Source of the DNA: an uncultured Clostridia bacterium
GTDB taxonomy: Bacteria > Bacillota > Clostridia > TANB77 > CAG-508
DNA length: 64,000 nt
Assembly: GCA_934167495.1 (NCBI GenBank)
Contig: CAKPKP010000007.1
Location: 1 to 64,000 of the forward strand
Direction: 5' to 3'
Made by a program: the position numbers and the translations under genes. The notes beneath the pieces are model-generated. The model was given only the letters and a program-made list of their open reading frames with translations. It was not told the origin of the DNA and did not search any database. Below are positions 16,389-23,611 of this stretch, piece by piece (position 1 is the first letter of the stretch; every line of letters begins with the position of its first letter).

Positions 16389-19300
16389 ATGGTAAAAAGT
16401 AAGGAGTTAATGGGAGTGAATGAAAGAATAGAAAATATTTTAAAGATAACTAATAATTATAATTACGAAGACCTAGTAAAAGCTATTTTTTGTATTAATA
16501 TATGTATTAATAATAGATCAGCTTTATCATCTCAAATGACATTGAACTTAAGTATTGTTGAATATAAGCAATCTGGAAATTTAAGAATAAATACATACAA
16601 AGAATTTGAAAAATTTTTTTATAAAATAGAAAAAATATTAAAAATTAGTAATTTTGATGATTATATTGTTGAAGATTTTGGAGAGGTTAGGTTTAAATAT
16701 AAAGATATTTATTATAAAGTTATAATTGGAACTGGGCATAATCAGGTGTATGGAGAATTATTTTTTTTAGAATATTTAGCCCAAAAGTTAAAGAAAGAAA
16801 ATGAACTGAAAAAGGTATTTGAATATAATTCAAGTATAATAGATTTTTTTGAACAATTTAATGTAAGCGATGAAAAAAGTGAAAAGAGATTTGAAATTCC
16901 AAGTGAAACACTATTTTATAAAACACAGGAATTTTTTAATACAAAATTTAAAGAAATAAATTTGAATGAAATTAGTGAATTAATAAAAGATGAAGAAGCA
17001 CCTATTGAAAAAAGATATTTTGCAGAAAATAATGGAATAGTTTATCCTTTATATAATACAGCTATATTAGTAGACTTATTTAATATATGGTACAAAAAGT
17101 TAAAAAAGGAAGAAATAACTATGGTAGCTGATATGACTATTAATAAAATTCTTTCAGATATTACTATTTTAGATCAAGGTATAAATCCAAATGTACTATT
17201 TCCTGTATCTTTATTTGAGAATGAAAGTATAAAATCTAATTATATATATTCTTTTGTAATAAATTGCAATGATGGTGCCATTATTGGAATTAATAAGGAC
17301 CAGTTTATTAGTCAGGAAGAGTTAGACAAAGAAATAAATCTAATAAAACAATATCATGAAATGGATAATTTAACTCTGGTAGAGGTTATAAAAAGGAATA
17401 ATAATACTGATAATTTAGGCGTAACAATATCAAAACAATGTGATATTAGATTTGTCATATATGATAGCTTTATCAATATATCTCAATGTCATATTGACTT
17501 AACTGAGAGAGATAAAAAATATTATGAATGTACAGCATTAGATTTAATATATATGCTTTTATTTATGGACGATCCAAATGAATTATTTGAATATGTATCT
17601 GATAAAAATGAAGAAGACTATGAGCAATTATTTGGGTTTGGTGGAGATTGTAGTAGATTCTTAATGTGGAAAGATTCAGGACACATGATGGTAAAAGGGG
17701 CAATAAAATATGGAATCATAGATATAGGATATAATGAAGAAAACGATTATGTATTAGAATATTTTAAAACTACACTTAATGATTTTCCATTTGACTGCAA
17801 AGAGGGATATTTACTTAGAAATCATTTCATTTGGAATATTAAAAAATTTGAGGATGGTAATATTCAATATGTAAATAAAATAAAGAAGAATTTTGGCGGA
17901 AATATTGTGAATCTTGAGAATGGAGCAGTAGTATTCTTTGTACATAATCTAGATTTTTATAATAAAAAGGAGCTTAAAGAAGATTTTTTTGCACAAATTC
18001 ATTTGATAGATGATCTAAATTTAAGAAAGATAAAAAGGATATCCGATGTTTTAGGAAAATCTGATAGTTTAAGAAATAAGTTAATAGAAGTGATGTTTAT
18101 TCCTAATAATTATGCTGAAAAGGTGAAATTAAAAAAAGAAAATGATAGAGAATATGTATATAGTGATGCATATAAAGCTGATAATATAATTAACATTAGA
18201 TATACAGTTAATTATGATAAATTACAAAAAGCCATATTAGAGTCGAAAGATAGAAGGGTAGAAAATAAATATTTTGAAGAATTGTTTAAACCATTAAATA
18301 ATTGGTATAAAGAAGAATATATGGAAATATGTAAAAAACTAGAAAAAGAAAATAACCAAAAAAAGGAAGTAGATGTCTTTGCTATTGAGATAGATTATAT
18401 TTATAATTCGTCACTAGAATTATATAACGTAAAAGAAATAGACTATTTAAATGCCAAAAAGAAAATATCACAAATTTGTTTAGAAAGCGAAATTGAACCT
18501 GGAGAGTATTGGGGTAAGGAAGCTAACAAAGTTATAAGAAAAATGCAAAAAAAACTAATAGAAAACTTTGAAAATAGAATAATTCAATTTAGTAGGGAGG
18601 ATATGCATATAAAATTATTAGAACTATGTGCTAATACTTATAATGAAATAAATGTACATAGAGAAAGATTTAATGCCTTTGACGATATTGATGAAATAGT
18701 ATTAAATGAAGTTCAATTAAAAACAATTCAAGATAGAGAAAAGCAAAAACATAATTTAAGAGTAATACTATATCTTTTGGAAAGTAATTTATTTTTAGAG
18801 AGAAATGTTGAAAAACAAATTAAAAGAGAAGAACTAAATGAATTACTTGCTTTTTCCAATTGGTTAGTTGTTCTAAATGACAATGCTGATATTTGCTACT
18901 TTACAGATAATGAAGCACATATAAATGTAAATTTTGATTATGTAGTTGATACCTTAGCAGAGAATAATGATGGTAAAAATACAGAAGAATTTAGCAAAAG
19001 AGTTTATAATGATAATACATATTTAATTAAAGGAGATGAAATTGATAAAGAATATGTAGAAAATACAAAAAATAGTTTTGAACAAGACACTGGTATTAAA
19101 CTCATTGATTTGTTTGATGTATGTTCGTATTTTCAGAGATATGCTATAGAAGAACAGAAATGTATAAAATTGAGTGATAATGTGTATTCAATAAAAGAGG
19201 AAAATTTAATAAATGATATACAAAATTGTATAGAAAAAAATAGTAATGTATTATTGAGCAAAGAGAAGATAGAAAAAGCAATAGAATTTTTAATAATTGA

Positions 19301-20009
19301 TATATCTAAGCTTAAGATGATAGAAAATAAAACTGATTATTATTTACCAATAGGAGAGAGAAGAAAAAGGGAAAATAGATTTGATATAAAACCATTATTG
19401 AATGAAAATAAGGTTATTATATTTTCCCCAGTAATAATAAGCTATGTTCAATCTCAATGGAGAAATGGATTGTTAGATAATTATTTACCATATGAAATAG
19501 GTTTAGAAAATACAGTTAATAGTTTAATTGAGTGGAAAAGAAGATATGAGAGAGAAATGGTTTTAGATATACAACAAATATTTAAGGATAAAGATGTTAG
19601 CTTTGTTAGAACAAATGTTGAATTGCATAAAATAGATAAAAAAGGAATGCATCCCATAGACTTAGGAGATTATGATGTTTTGGCAATAGATGATAGTCGT
19701 TTGAAAATATGGATAGTAGAAAGTAAGGTATTGAAAAAAGTAGGTAGTTTTTTTGAGATGTATAATCAACAAAGGGGATTTTTTTTAGATCATAAGGAAG
19801 ATGAAAAATTCCAGAGAAGAATTGATTATATGAAAAATAATTATAAAAAAATATTAAAGGCACTAAAATTTGACAGTTGTAATGATTATAAAATTGTACC
19901 ATATATGGTAATGAATAAAGTTATGGAATCAAGATATAAAAAAGTAGATTTTCCTATAATATCAATTGGAGAGTTAAAAGAAGAAATAGATAAAGAAAGT
20001 ATCAACTAA
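16389..20009 (+). CDS. Large protein of unknown function with C-terminal PD-(D/E)XK-like nuclease motif
   Basis: I do not recognise a family for most of this 1206-residue protein. It has no signal peptide or membrane segment. Long charged helical stretches lie around 640-830. The C-terminal part shows DYDVLAIDD (D1094/D1096) followed by WIVESKVL (E1111-x-K1113), the order of a PD-(D/E)XK restriction-type nuclease core, then a conserved-looking helix (FEMYNQQRGFF). It is a single-gene unit with its own promoter and terminator in the element's defence cargo, convergent with a small gene. A nuclease effector of a stand-alone anti-phage system is plausible. AGTAGGGAGG precedes the ATG by about 7 nt. 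Confidence 0.55.
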   Translation: MVKSKELMGVNERIENILKITNNYNYEDLVKAIFCINICINNRSALSSQMTLNLSIVEYKQSGNLRINTYKEFEKFFYKIEKILKISNFDDYIVEDFGEVRFKYKDIYYKVIIGTGHNQVYGELFFLEYLAQKLKKENELKKVFEYNSSIIDFFEQFNVSDEKSEKRFEIPSETLFYKTQEFFNTKFKEINLNEISELIKDEEAPIEKRYFAENNGIVYPLYNTAILVDLFNIWYKKLKKEEITMVADMTINKILSDITILDQGINPNVLFPVSLFENESIKSNYIYSFVINCNDGAIIGINKDQFISQEELDKEINLIKQYHEMDNLTLVEVIKRNNNTDNLGVTISKQCDIRFVIYDSFINISQCHIDLTERDKKYYECTALDLIYMLLFMDDPNELFEYVSDKNEEDYEQLFGFGGDCSRFLMWKDSGHMMVKGAIKYGIIDIGYNEENDYVLEYFKTTLNDFPFDCKEGYLLRNHFIWNIKKFEDGNIQYVNKIKKNFGGNIVNLENGAVVFFVHNLDFYNKKELKEDFFAQIHLIDDLNLRKIKRISDVLGKSDSLRNKLIEVMFIPNNYAEKVKLKKENDREYVYSDAYKADNIINIRYTVNYDKLQKAILESKDRRVENKYFEELFKPLNNWYKEEYMEICKKLEKENNQKKEVDVFAIEIDYIYNSSLELYNVKEIDYLNAKKKISQICLESEIEPGEYWGKEANKVIRKMQKKLIENFENRIIQFSREDMHIKLLELCANTYNEINVHRERFNAFDDIDEIVLNEVQLKTIQDREKQKHNLRVILYLLESNLFLERNVEKQIKREELNELLAFSNWLVVLNDNADICYFTDNEAHINVNFDYVVDTLAENNDGKNTEEFSKRVYNDNTYLIKGDEIDKEYVENTKNSFEQDTGIKLIDLFDVCSYFQRYAIEEQKCIKLSDNVYSIKEENLINDIQNCIEKNSNVLLSKEKIEKAIEFLIIDISKLKMIENKTDYYLPIGERRKRENRFDIKPLLNENKVIIFSPVIISYVQSQWRNGLLDNYLPYEIGLENTVNSLIEWKRRYEREMVLDIQQIFKDKDVSFVRTNVELHKIDKKGMHPIDLGDYDVLAIDDSRLKIWIVESKVLKKVGSFFEMYNQQRGFFLDHKEDEKFQRRIDYMKNNYKKILKALKFDSCNDYKIVPYMVMNKVMESRYKKVDFPIISIGELKEEIDKESIN

Positions 20010-20012
20010 TAG

Positions 20013-20035
20013 AAGGCGAGAATTAATCTCGCCTT
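20013..20035. terminator. Bidirectional terminator
   Basis: A perfect 9-bp GC-rich stem (AAGGCGAGA / TCTCGCCTT) with a 5-nt loop lies between convergent stop codons. Confidence 0.85.
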
Positions 20036-20038
20036 TAG

Positions 20039-20335
20039 CTATTCCTCAAAACATCCCATAATTAGCTGAGAGCCATCTACAAATCCATTCCTATAATATT
20101 TTTCGTTCCAGTAATACAAATAATCCATAAAATTTTTATCAAGCTGATCTAGCTGCTTTTGAACATATTTCTTATTGTTATTAGGTACATTTTTAAGTAT
20201 CTTCTCTGCAATTTCTTCAAAATAGATGCAATATTTTTTATCTTGGGGAGACATCTCACAAAAAGCAGTTTCCTCTCTAAATTCTAACCATTCTTTTAAT
20301 ATATCATCTTCATTTACTTCTCTAAAATTTATCAT
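20039..20335 (-). CDS. Small DUF6809-like protein
   Basis: The 98-residue acidic, helical protein ends in YYRNGFVDGSQLIMGCF, a pattern like the C-terminus of DUF6809 and similar small accessory proteins of Firmicutes mobile elements. No catalytic motif is seen. GGAGAA lies 6 nt before the ATG. It sits inside the right inverted-repeat boundary of the restriction cargo, and is the last gene of that cassette. Function unknown. Confidence 0.5.
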   Translation of the reverse strand: MINFREVNEDDILKEWLEFREETAFCEMSPQDKKYCIYFEEIAEKILKNVPNNNKKYVQKQLDQLDKNFMDYLYYWNEKYYRNGFVDGSQLIMGCFEE

Positions 20336-20366
20336 AATAATTCTCCTAACATTTAATATTTTATAA

Positions 20367-20453
20367 AAGGGATTGGGACTTGTCCCATTGCATAGAATTT
20401 GAAAATACGAAAATCTCGTGTGAACAAATTCAGTGCTTGCTAGGACAAGATTT
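20367..20453 (-). repeat. Inverted-repeat unit, right copy
   Basis: The reverse complement matches 11105-11195 over most of its length (TCTTGTCC, AGCAAGCACTGAATTT, AAATTCT, GCAATGGGA, TCCCAATCCC). Between the two copies lie the AlwI-like system, the GIY-YIG gene, the 1206-residue gene and the DUF6809-like gene. Confidence 0.7.
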
Positions 20454-20473
20454 AACCCTTTTCTTATTTTTAT

Positions 20474-20830
20474 TTAACAATAAATTAACTCTTTAAGTAC
20501 AATTTCTTCAGCTCTATTTTTAAGATTATTCATACATCTAACCCACTCTAATTGATTATTTTGTTTCAAGTTTTCATCAACTTTTTCTTTCTTAGCAAGT
20601 TCATTTATAATTCTATTTACTCTTTCATTTGCAGTTTTATCAATTTCAATTAAGTACTCTGGTAATGTACCATTTAATATTAAATCGCTATATAAACCTA
20701 GGCTATGTTTCTTCATATACTCTAATTTTAAACGTCCATATAATCCAATATGGTAATCAGAATTTGTTCCTTTTACTGCTAAATCAGGAATTAAATAATC
20801 TCCTTCTTTGTGATATGTTATTTCTTTCAT
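20474..20830 (-). CDS. tnpV: TnpV-family transposon protein
   Basis: The 118-residue protein matches TnpV of Tn4451-type and related integrative elements: YHKEGDYLIPDL, IGLYGRLKLEYMKKH, YLIEIDKTANERVNRII, NQLEWVRCMNNLKNRAEEIV and a final KELIY. Its biochemical role is not established; it marks mobile elements. The start is set at the ATG at 20830, preceded by GGAGG at about 9 nt. The longer reading to 20926 only translates the GGGGAA repeat DNA. It lies at the right end of the element, reading inward. Confidence 0.85.
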   Translation of the reverse strand: MKEITYHKEGDYLIPDLAVKGTNSDYHIGLYGRLKLEYMKKHSLGLYSDLILNGTLPEYLIEIDKTANERVNRIINELAKKEKVDENLKQNNQLEWVRCMNNLKNRAEEIVLKELIYC

Positions 20831-20898
20831 AATCAAAAACCTCCAAATTTTATTTTCAGGTTTCCCATTCTTACTTCCAATATTTGTTAAAAATAATT

Positions 20899-20988
20899 GG
20901 GGAAAAGTTGGGGAAAAACTTCTCAAAAAAGTTCCAAAAAAGACACAAATGTTCTGAAATCCATTTCCCCAATTTTCATTGATAAATC
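20899..20988. repeat. Right-end GGGGAA and CATTGATA motifs, candidate integrase arm sites
   Basis: GGGG-AAAAGTT-GGGG (20899-20913), an inverted TTTCCCC, and CATTGATAAATC (20977-20988) mirror the left end's GGGG-AAATTTT-GGGG (1558-1572) and CATTGATATATC (about 1590). The motifs recur in the same orientation just inside both attachment sites. Confidence 0.45.
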
Positions 20989-21036
20989 AGCTAAAACCTT
21001 TAATATCACTAAATTACACAAACCTCTCAACTAGCC

Positions 21037-21080
21037 CTCATAACCCGAAGGCCGTAACTTCTATCCTTACACATGCACCA
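21037..21080 (+). repeat. Right attachment site (attR): degenerate tRNA-Met-like 3' half
   Basis: CTCATAACCCGAAGG is identical to the start of attL. The rest is a decayed tRNA 3' half: the TPsiC stem is only partly paired (GTAA/TTAC) and the TTCGAGT loop has become TTCTATC, but CCA is kept. The sequence right of the core therefore appears to be the old chromosomal target and the better tRNA half at attL came with the element. The 5' tRNA half is absent here too. Confidence 0.6.
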
Positions 21081-21210
21081 AAAATAAAATGAAACATTTG
21101 CTAAATTTGAAGTAAACCAAAATTGCTAGACAAAAAATATTTAACAATTTGGCTTTTATTATATGACACCAAAGTTCTTTGAACTTCCCATTATATAAAT
21201 ACTTTTCATA

Positions 21211-21231
21211 GAAATTTGCTTCGCAAATTTC
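21211..21231. other. Perfect hairpin in a gene-poor stretch
   Basis: GAAATTTGC-TTC-GCAAATTTC forms a 9-bp stem, followed by a second CGCG/CGCG pairing at about 21235-21248. The stretch 21081-21286 has no other recognisable content apart from a dispersed repeat at 21191-21214. Confidence 0.45.
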
Positions 21232-21286
21232 GCACGCGAACAAAACGCGGACTTAAAAATGTTTTAATAATTACAAAAATTTATTA

Positions 21287-21472
21287 ATGTCCGCTATTGT
21301 TCTGTTAAAATATACAAATGAAATTAAATTAAAAGTTGATCAATATAATATTGAGCAAAAACTTAACATTGAAAATACAGTAAAATATTTTAATATACCA
21401 TCGGTTCAGATAGTTAGAAACTGGGTTAAGAAATATCAGAAGCAAGGTTTAGAAGGATTATTAAAAAAGTAA
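21287..21472 (+). pseudogene. Remnant of an IS3/IS150-type transposase OrfA
   Basis: The 61-residue reading has the N-terminal helix-turn-helix of IS3-family OrfA: KYTNEIKLKV, then NTVKYFNIPS, VRNWVKKYQKQGLEGL. Intact OrfA is about twice as long and is followed by OrfB with a DDE domain; neither is present. There is no clear ribosome site. It is a decayed insertion sequence beside the element's right end. Confidence 0.65.
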
Positions 21473-21547
21473 ATATTCATATAGTGTAAATTTTAAAAAA
21501 ATGTGATATGATATTTAGAATTATTATAATAATTTAAGGAGATTAAC

Positions 21548-21958
21548 ATGATAAAAGATATAGTAAAAGATGTAATGTTTTTATCACAAAAGGCAGAAAA
21601 AGCAATAGAAAAAGATAAATATATAGCAAATGATTTATTGGATACATTAAATGCTAATAAAGATAGATGTGTAGGGCTTGCTGCAAATATGATAGGATAT
21701 AATAAAGCAATAATTTGTGTATCATGTGGATTATATGACTTTATAATGATAAATCCAGTTATTACAAATAAAAACGGAGAATATCAAACAGAAGAAGGGT
21801 GTTTATCTTTAATTGGAGAAAGAAAATGCAAAAGATATAAAGAAATTGAAGTTGATTATTTAGATATGAGCTTTAATAAACAACATGGAAAATATGCAGG
21901 ATTTGTTGCTGAAATAATACAACATGAAATTGACCATACAAATGGGATAATAATATAA
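21548..21958 (+). CDS. def: Peptide deformylase
   Basis: The 136-residue metalloenzyme removes formyl groups from new proteins. Motif 1 is GLAAN (about 43-47; the family usually has GLAAxQ, so Gln is replaced), motif 2 EEGCLS (C85) and motif 3 HEIDH (H126, E127, H130) supplies the metal ligands and catalytic Glu. Length is on the short side of the family. TAAGGAGA precedes the ATG, with a TATGAT-type -10 upstream. The changed motif 1 is seen in divergent second copies of deformylase, so this may be an accessory enzyme, perhaps linked to resistance or special substrates. A hairpin follows. Confidence 0.88.
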   Translation: MIKDIVKDVMFLSQKAEKAIEKDKYIANDLLDTLNANKDRCVGLAANMIGYNKAIICVSCGLYDFIMINPVITNKNGEYQTEEGCLSLIGERKCKRYKEIEVDYLDMSFNKQHGKYAGFVAEIIQHEIDHTNGIII

Positions 21959-21970
21959 AATTTAATAAAT

Positions 21971-22010
21971 AACAAATAGTAATTGCTAGATAAAGTAGTT
22001 ATTATTTGTT
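21971..22010 (+). terminator. Hairpin after peptide deformylase
   Basis: AACAAATAGTAA pairs with TTATTATTTGTT (one G-T) around a 16-nt loop. The remaining stretch to 22233 shows nothing recognisable. Confidence 0.45.
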
Positions 22011-22233
22011 ATATGATAATTGGTATAGATTTGATGAAAGCATAGAAATATAAATAAAAAAATCATCTATTTTTAATTTTTTAAAGATAAAGAGTGAAAA
22101 ACAGCGATGGAACTATGTTAATATGATAAATAAAACTATATTCAGTATGTTTACTACTTAGAGGTTTATCAATTATTACTTCCAAAATTTTATCTAAAAA
22201 TCAATGAAATTCATAATTGAATTTTATCTAATT

Positions 22234-22659
22234 TTAATACTTTTCAAGTTCTATTCCATTTTTTAAAAATACTTTAATTTGTGTTATTATGTGAGGAATA
22301 TTATAATTTCCACCAAATTTATTGTTGTTTAACAAATCTTCATTAAGTTCTACCCACTCTAATTTGTTTTTTTCTTCAACTAAATTTACATCGTGGGTTA
22401 AAATTCCATAATATACTTGTAGATTATTTTCATATTTGAAATAATTTAAGTCCATAAAATGCTATAACTTAATATCATTTTTGCTTATTCCTGTTTCTTC
22501 AAATAATTCTCTATAAGCGGCAGCATCATTAGATTCATTTTTTTCAACTTTACCGCCAACAAAATTATATTTTCCTTTATATGGCTCTTTAGCTCGAATG
22601 CAAAAAAGTCCTTTACTTAAATCTTTATTAAATACAACTATTAAATTTAACTTTCTCAT
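22234..22659 (-). pseudogene. NUDIX hydrolase gene with an in-frame TAG stop
   Basis: The first 65 codons encode a NUDIX start: LNLIVVFNKD, GKYNFVGGKVEKNES, AAYRELFEETGIS, i.e. most of the G-x5-E-x7-RE-x2-EE-x-G box. A TAG at 22462-22464 follows KNDIKL. The same frame then continues as HFMDLNYFKYENN and LEWVEL to 22234, completing a normal-length (about 141-residue) NUDIX protein. The continuation shows that one nonsense mutation split the gene. AGGAG precedes the ATG. Sequencing error or amber suppression cannot be excluded. Family members hydrolyse nucleoside diphosphate-linked compounds. Confidence 0.8.
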
Positions 22660-22693
22660 ATTTTACTCCTTAAATTTGTTTTATTAATGATAT

Positions 22694-23107
22694 TTATTTT
22701 TTTATCCATAAATACATACCTGTTATTTTATCAGGTTTGTATTTAAATCCCGCCTTTTCATAGAATGGCTCTTTACCTGCTGTAGGGGTAAGTTCTATTT
22801 GTATTTTTTCTCCACTAGATACATTATCTTCAATTAATTTTTTTAATTCTGATGTGATTTTTAATCCAATACCGTGCCCTTGAAATTCAGGCTTTACACA
22901 GATATCTGTCATAACACAAACGATACTGTTATCTCCAACAACTATGCCAATACCAGCAAGCTTATTATTAACAGTTGCTTTTACCATATACATTGTATTT
23001 TGTAATGCTTTTTCAATTTGTTTCTCTGTATATGTCTTCCATCCAACAGATTCAATCATTTCTAAGAATTCATTTACTGTAATAGAATAATCTAATTTTA
23101 TATCCAT
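22694..23107 (-). CDS. GNAT-family N-acetyltransferase
   Basis: The 137-residue protein has the acetyl-CoA-binding motif A region DICVKPEFQGHGIGLKI and the C-terminal PFYEKAGFKYKPD of GNAT enzymes. Substrate unknown; single-domain GNATs of this size act on small amines or protein N-termini. Two starts are possible. The ATG at 23107 is preferred because AGGATGG lies 5 nt upstream, while the ATG at 23116 is inside that site. It reads in the same direction as the split NUDIX gene 34 nt downstream, probably one transcript. Confidence 0.8.
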   Translation of the reverse strand: MDIKLDYSITVNEFLEMIESVGWKTYTEKQIEKALQNTMYMVKATVNNKLAGIGIVVGDNSIVCVMTDICVKPEFQGHGIGLKITSELKKLIEDNVSSGEKIQIELTPTAGKEPFYEKAGFKYKPDKITGMYLWIKK

Positions 23108-23351
23108 TTGTACCATCCTATAATATAAATTTTGTAGTATCTAAAATGTTTTAAAAATTATAAATTGTATTTTAAGCTAATTTAATAGAATAAGAAAATA
23201 TTACTTAATTTGATAATTTTCAAAGTTCTCGTTATCTCGTAAATTTTGTTTATAATATCATAATACTTAACAAATATCAACAATTAAGGATGGCATAAAA
23301 TTTTAGTATGATACTATTTACTAAAAGTTTGTACTAACAACTATTTTTAAT

Positions 23352-23404
23352 TGCTGTCAAAAATTTTTGTAACTATTTATGCCATTGGCAATGCTGTCAA
23401 AAAT
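23352..23404 (+). repeat. Pair of TGCTGTCAAAAAT direct repeats in an intergenic stretch
   Basis: Two 13-bp copies (23352 and 23392) are followed by CTCCGTCCCCATTGAC, reminiscent of degraded GGGGACGG-type dispersed repeats. The 23117-23611 stretch otherwise holds no supported gene. Confidence 0.35.
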
Positions 23405-23611
23405 CTCCGTCCCCATTGACATACAATGTGCTATTTCCGTAAAAAAACATATGAAATATAACAATATGTAACTAAAAATATAATAAAATATAAAATTAAA
23501 CCAAATCAATTATATCCCTAAAACAACTGAAAAATTTAGGAAAATTATGCTATTTACAGATTTATTATTATATATTAAGTTTTTAATATATAGAACAAAA
23601 GGAGAAACAAT

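Larger units (their letters stand above)
1451..21051. mobile_element. Integrative element with phage-type replication genes and defence cargo
   Basis: Boundaries are set by the 15-bp direct repeat CTCATAACCCGAAGG at 1451 and 21037. Inside lie a tyrosine integrase, an excisionase-like gene, replisome organizer, DnaC-like and ParB-like genes, two groups of nuclease/helicase/restriction genes and tnpV. There are no capsid, terminase, relaxase or conjugation genes, so this is neither a complete prophage nor a self-transmissible ICE. A phage-satellite-like or mobilizable element fits best. Paired GGGGAA motifs lie just inside both ends (1558-1572 and 20899-20913), as does CATTGATA-ATC (about 1590 and 20977); these could be integrase arm sites. 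The exact excision points are inferred. Confidence 0.75.

Noticed and set aside
20831..20926. N-terminal extension of TnpV
   Set aside because: The extra codons translate the GGGGAA repeat DNA; a good ribosome site supports the ATG at 20830.
1451..21051. Prophage or self-transmissible ICE
   Set aside because: No structural, lysis, terminase, relaxase or conjugation genes occur between the attachment sites; the T4SS-like genes lie outside.
22462..22464. Programmed TAG recoding (pyrrolysine or suppressor)
   Set aside because: A single case without other in-frame TAG genes in the window; a nonsense mutation is simpler.
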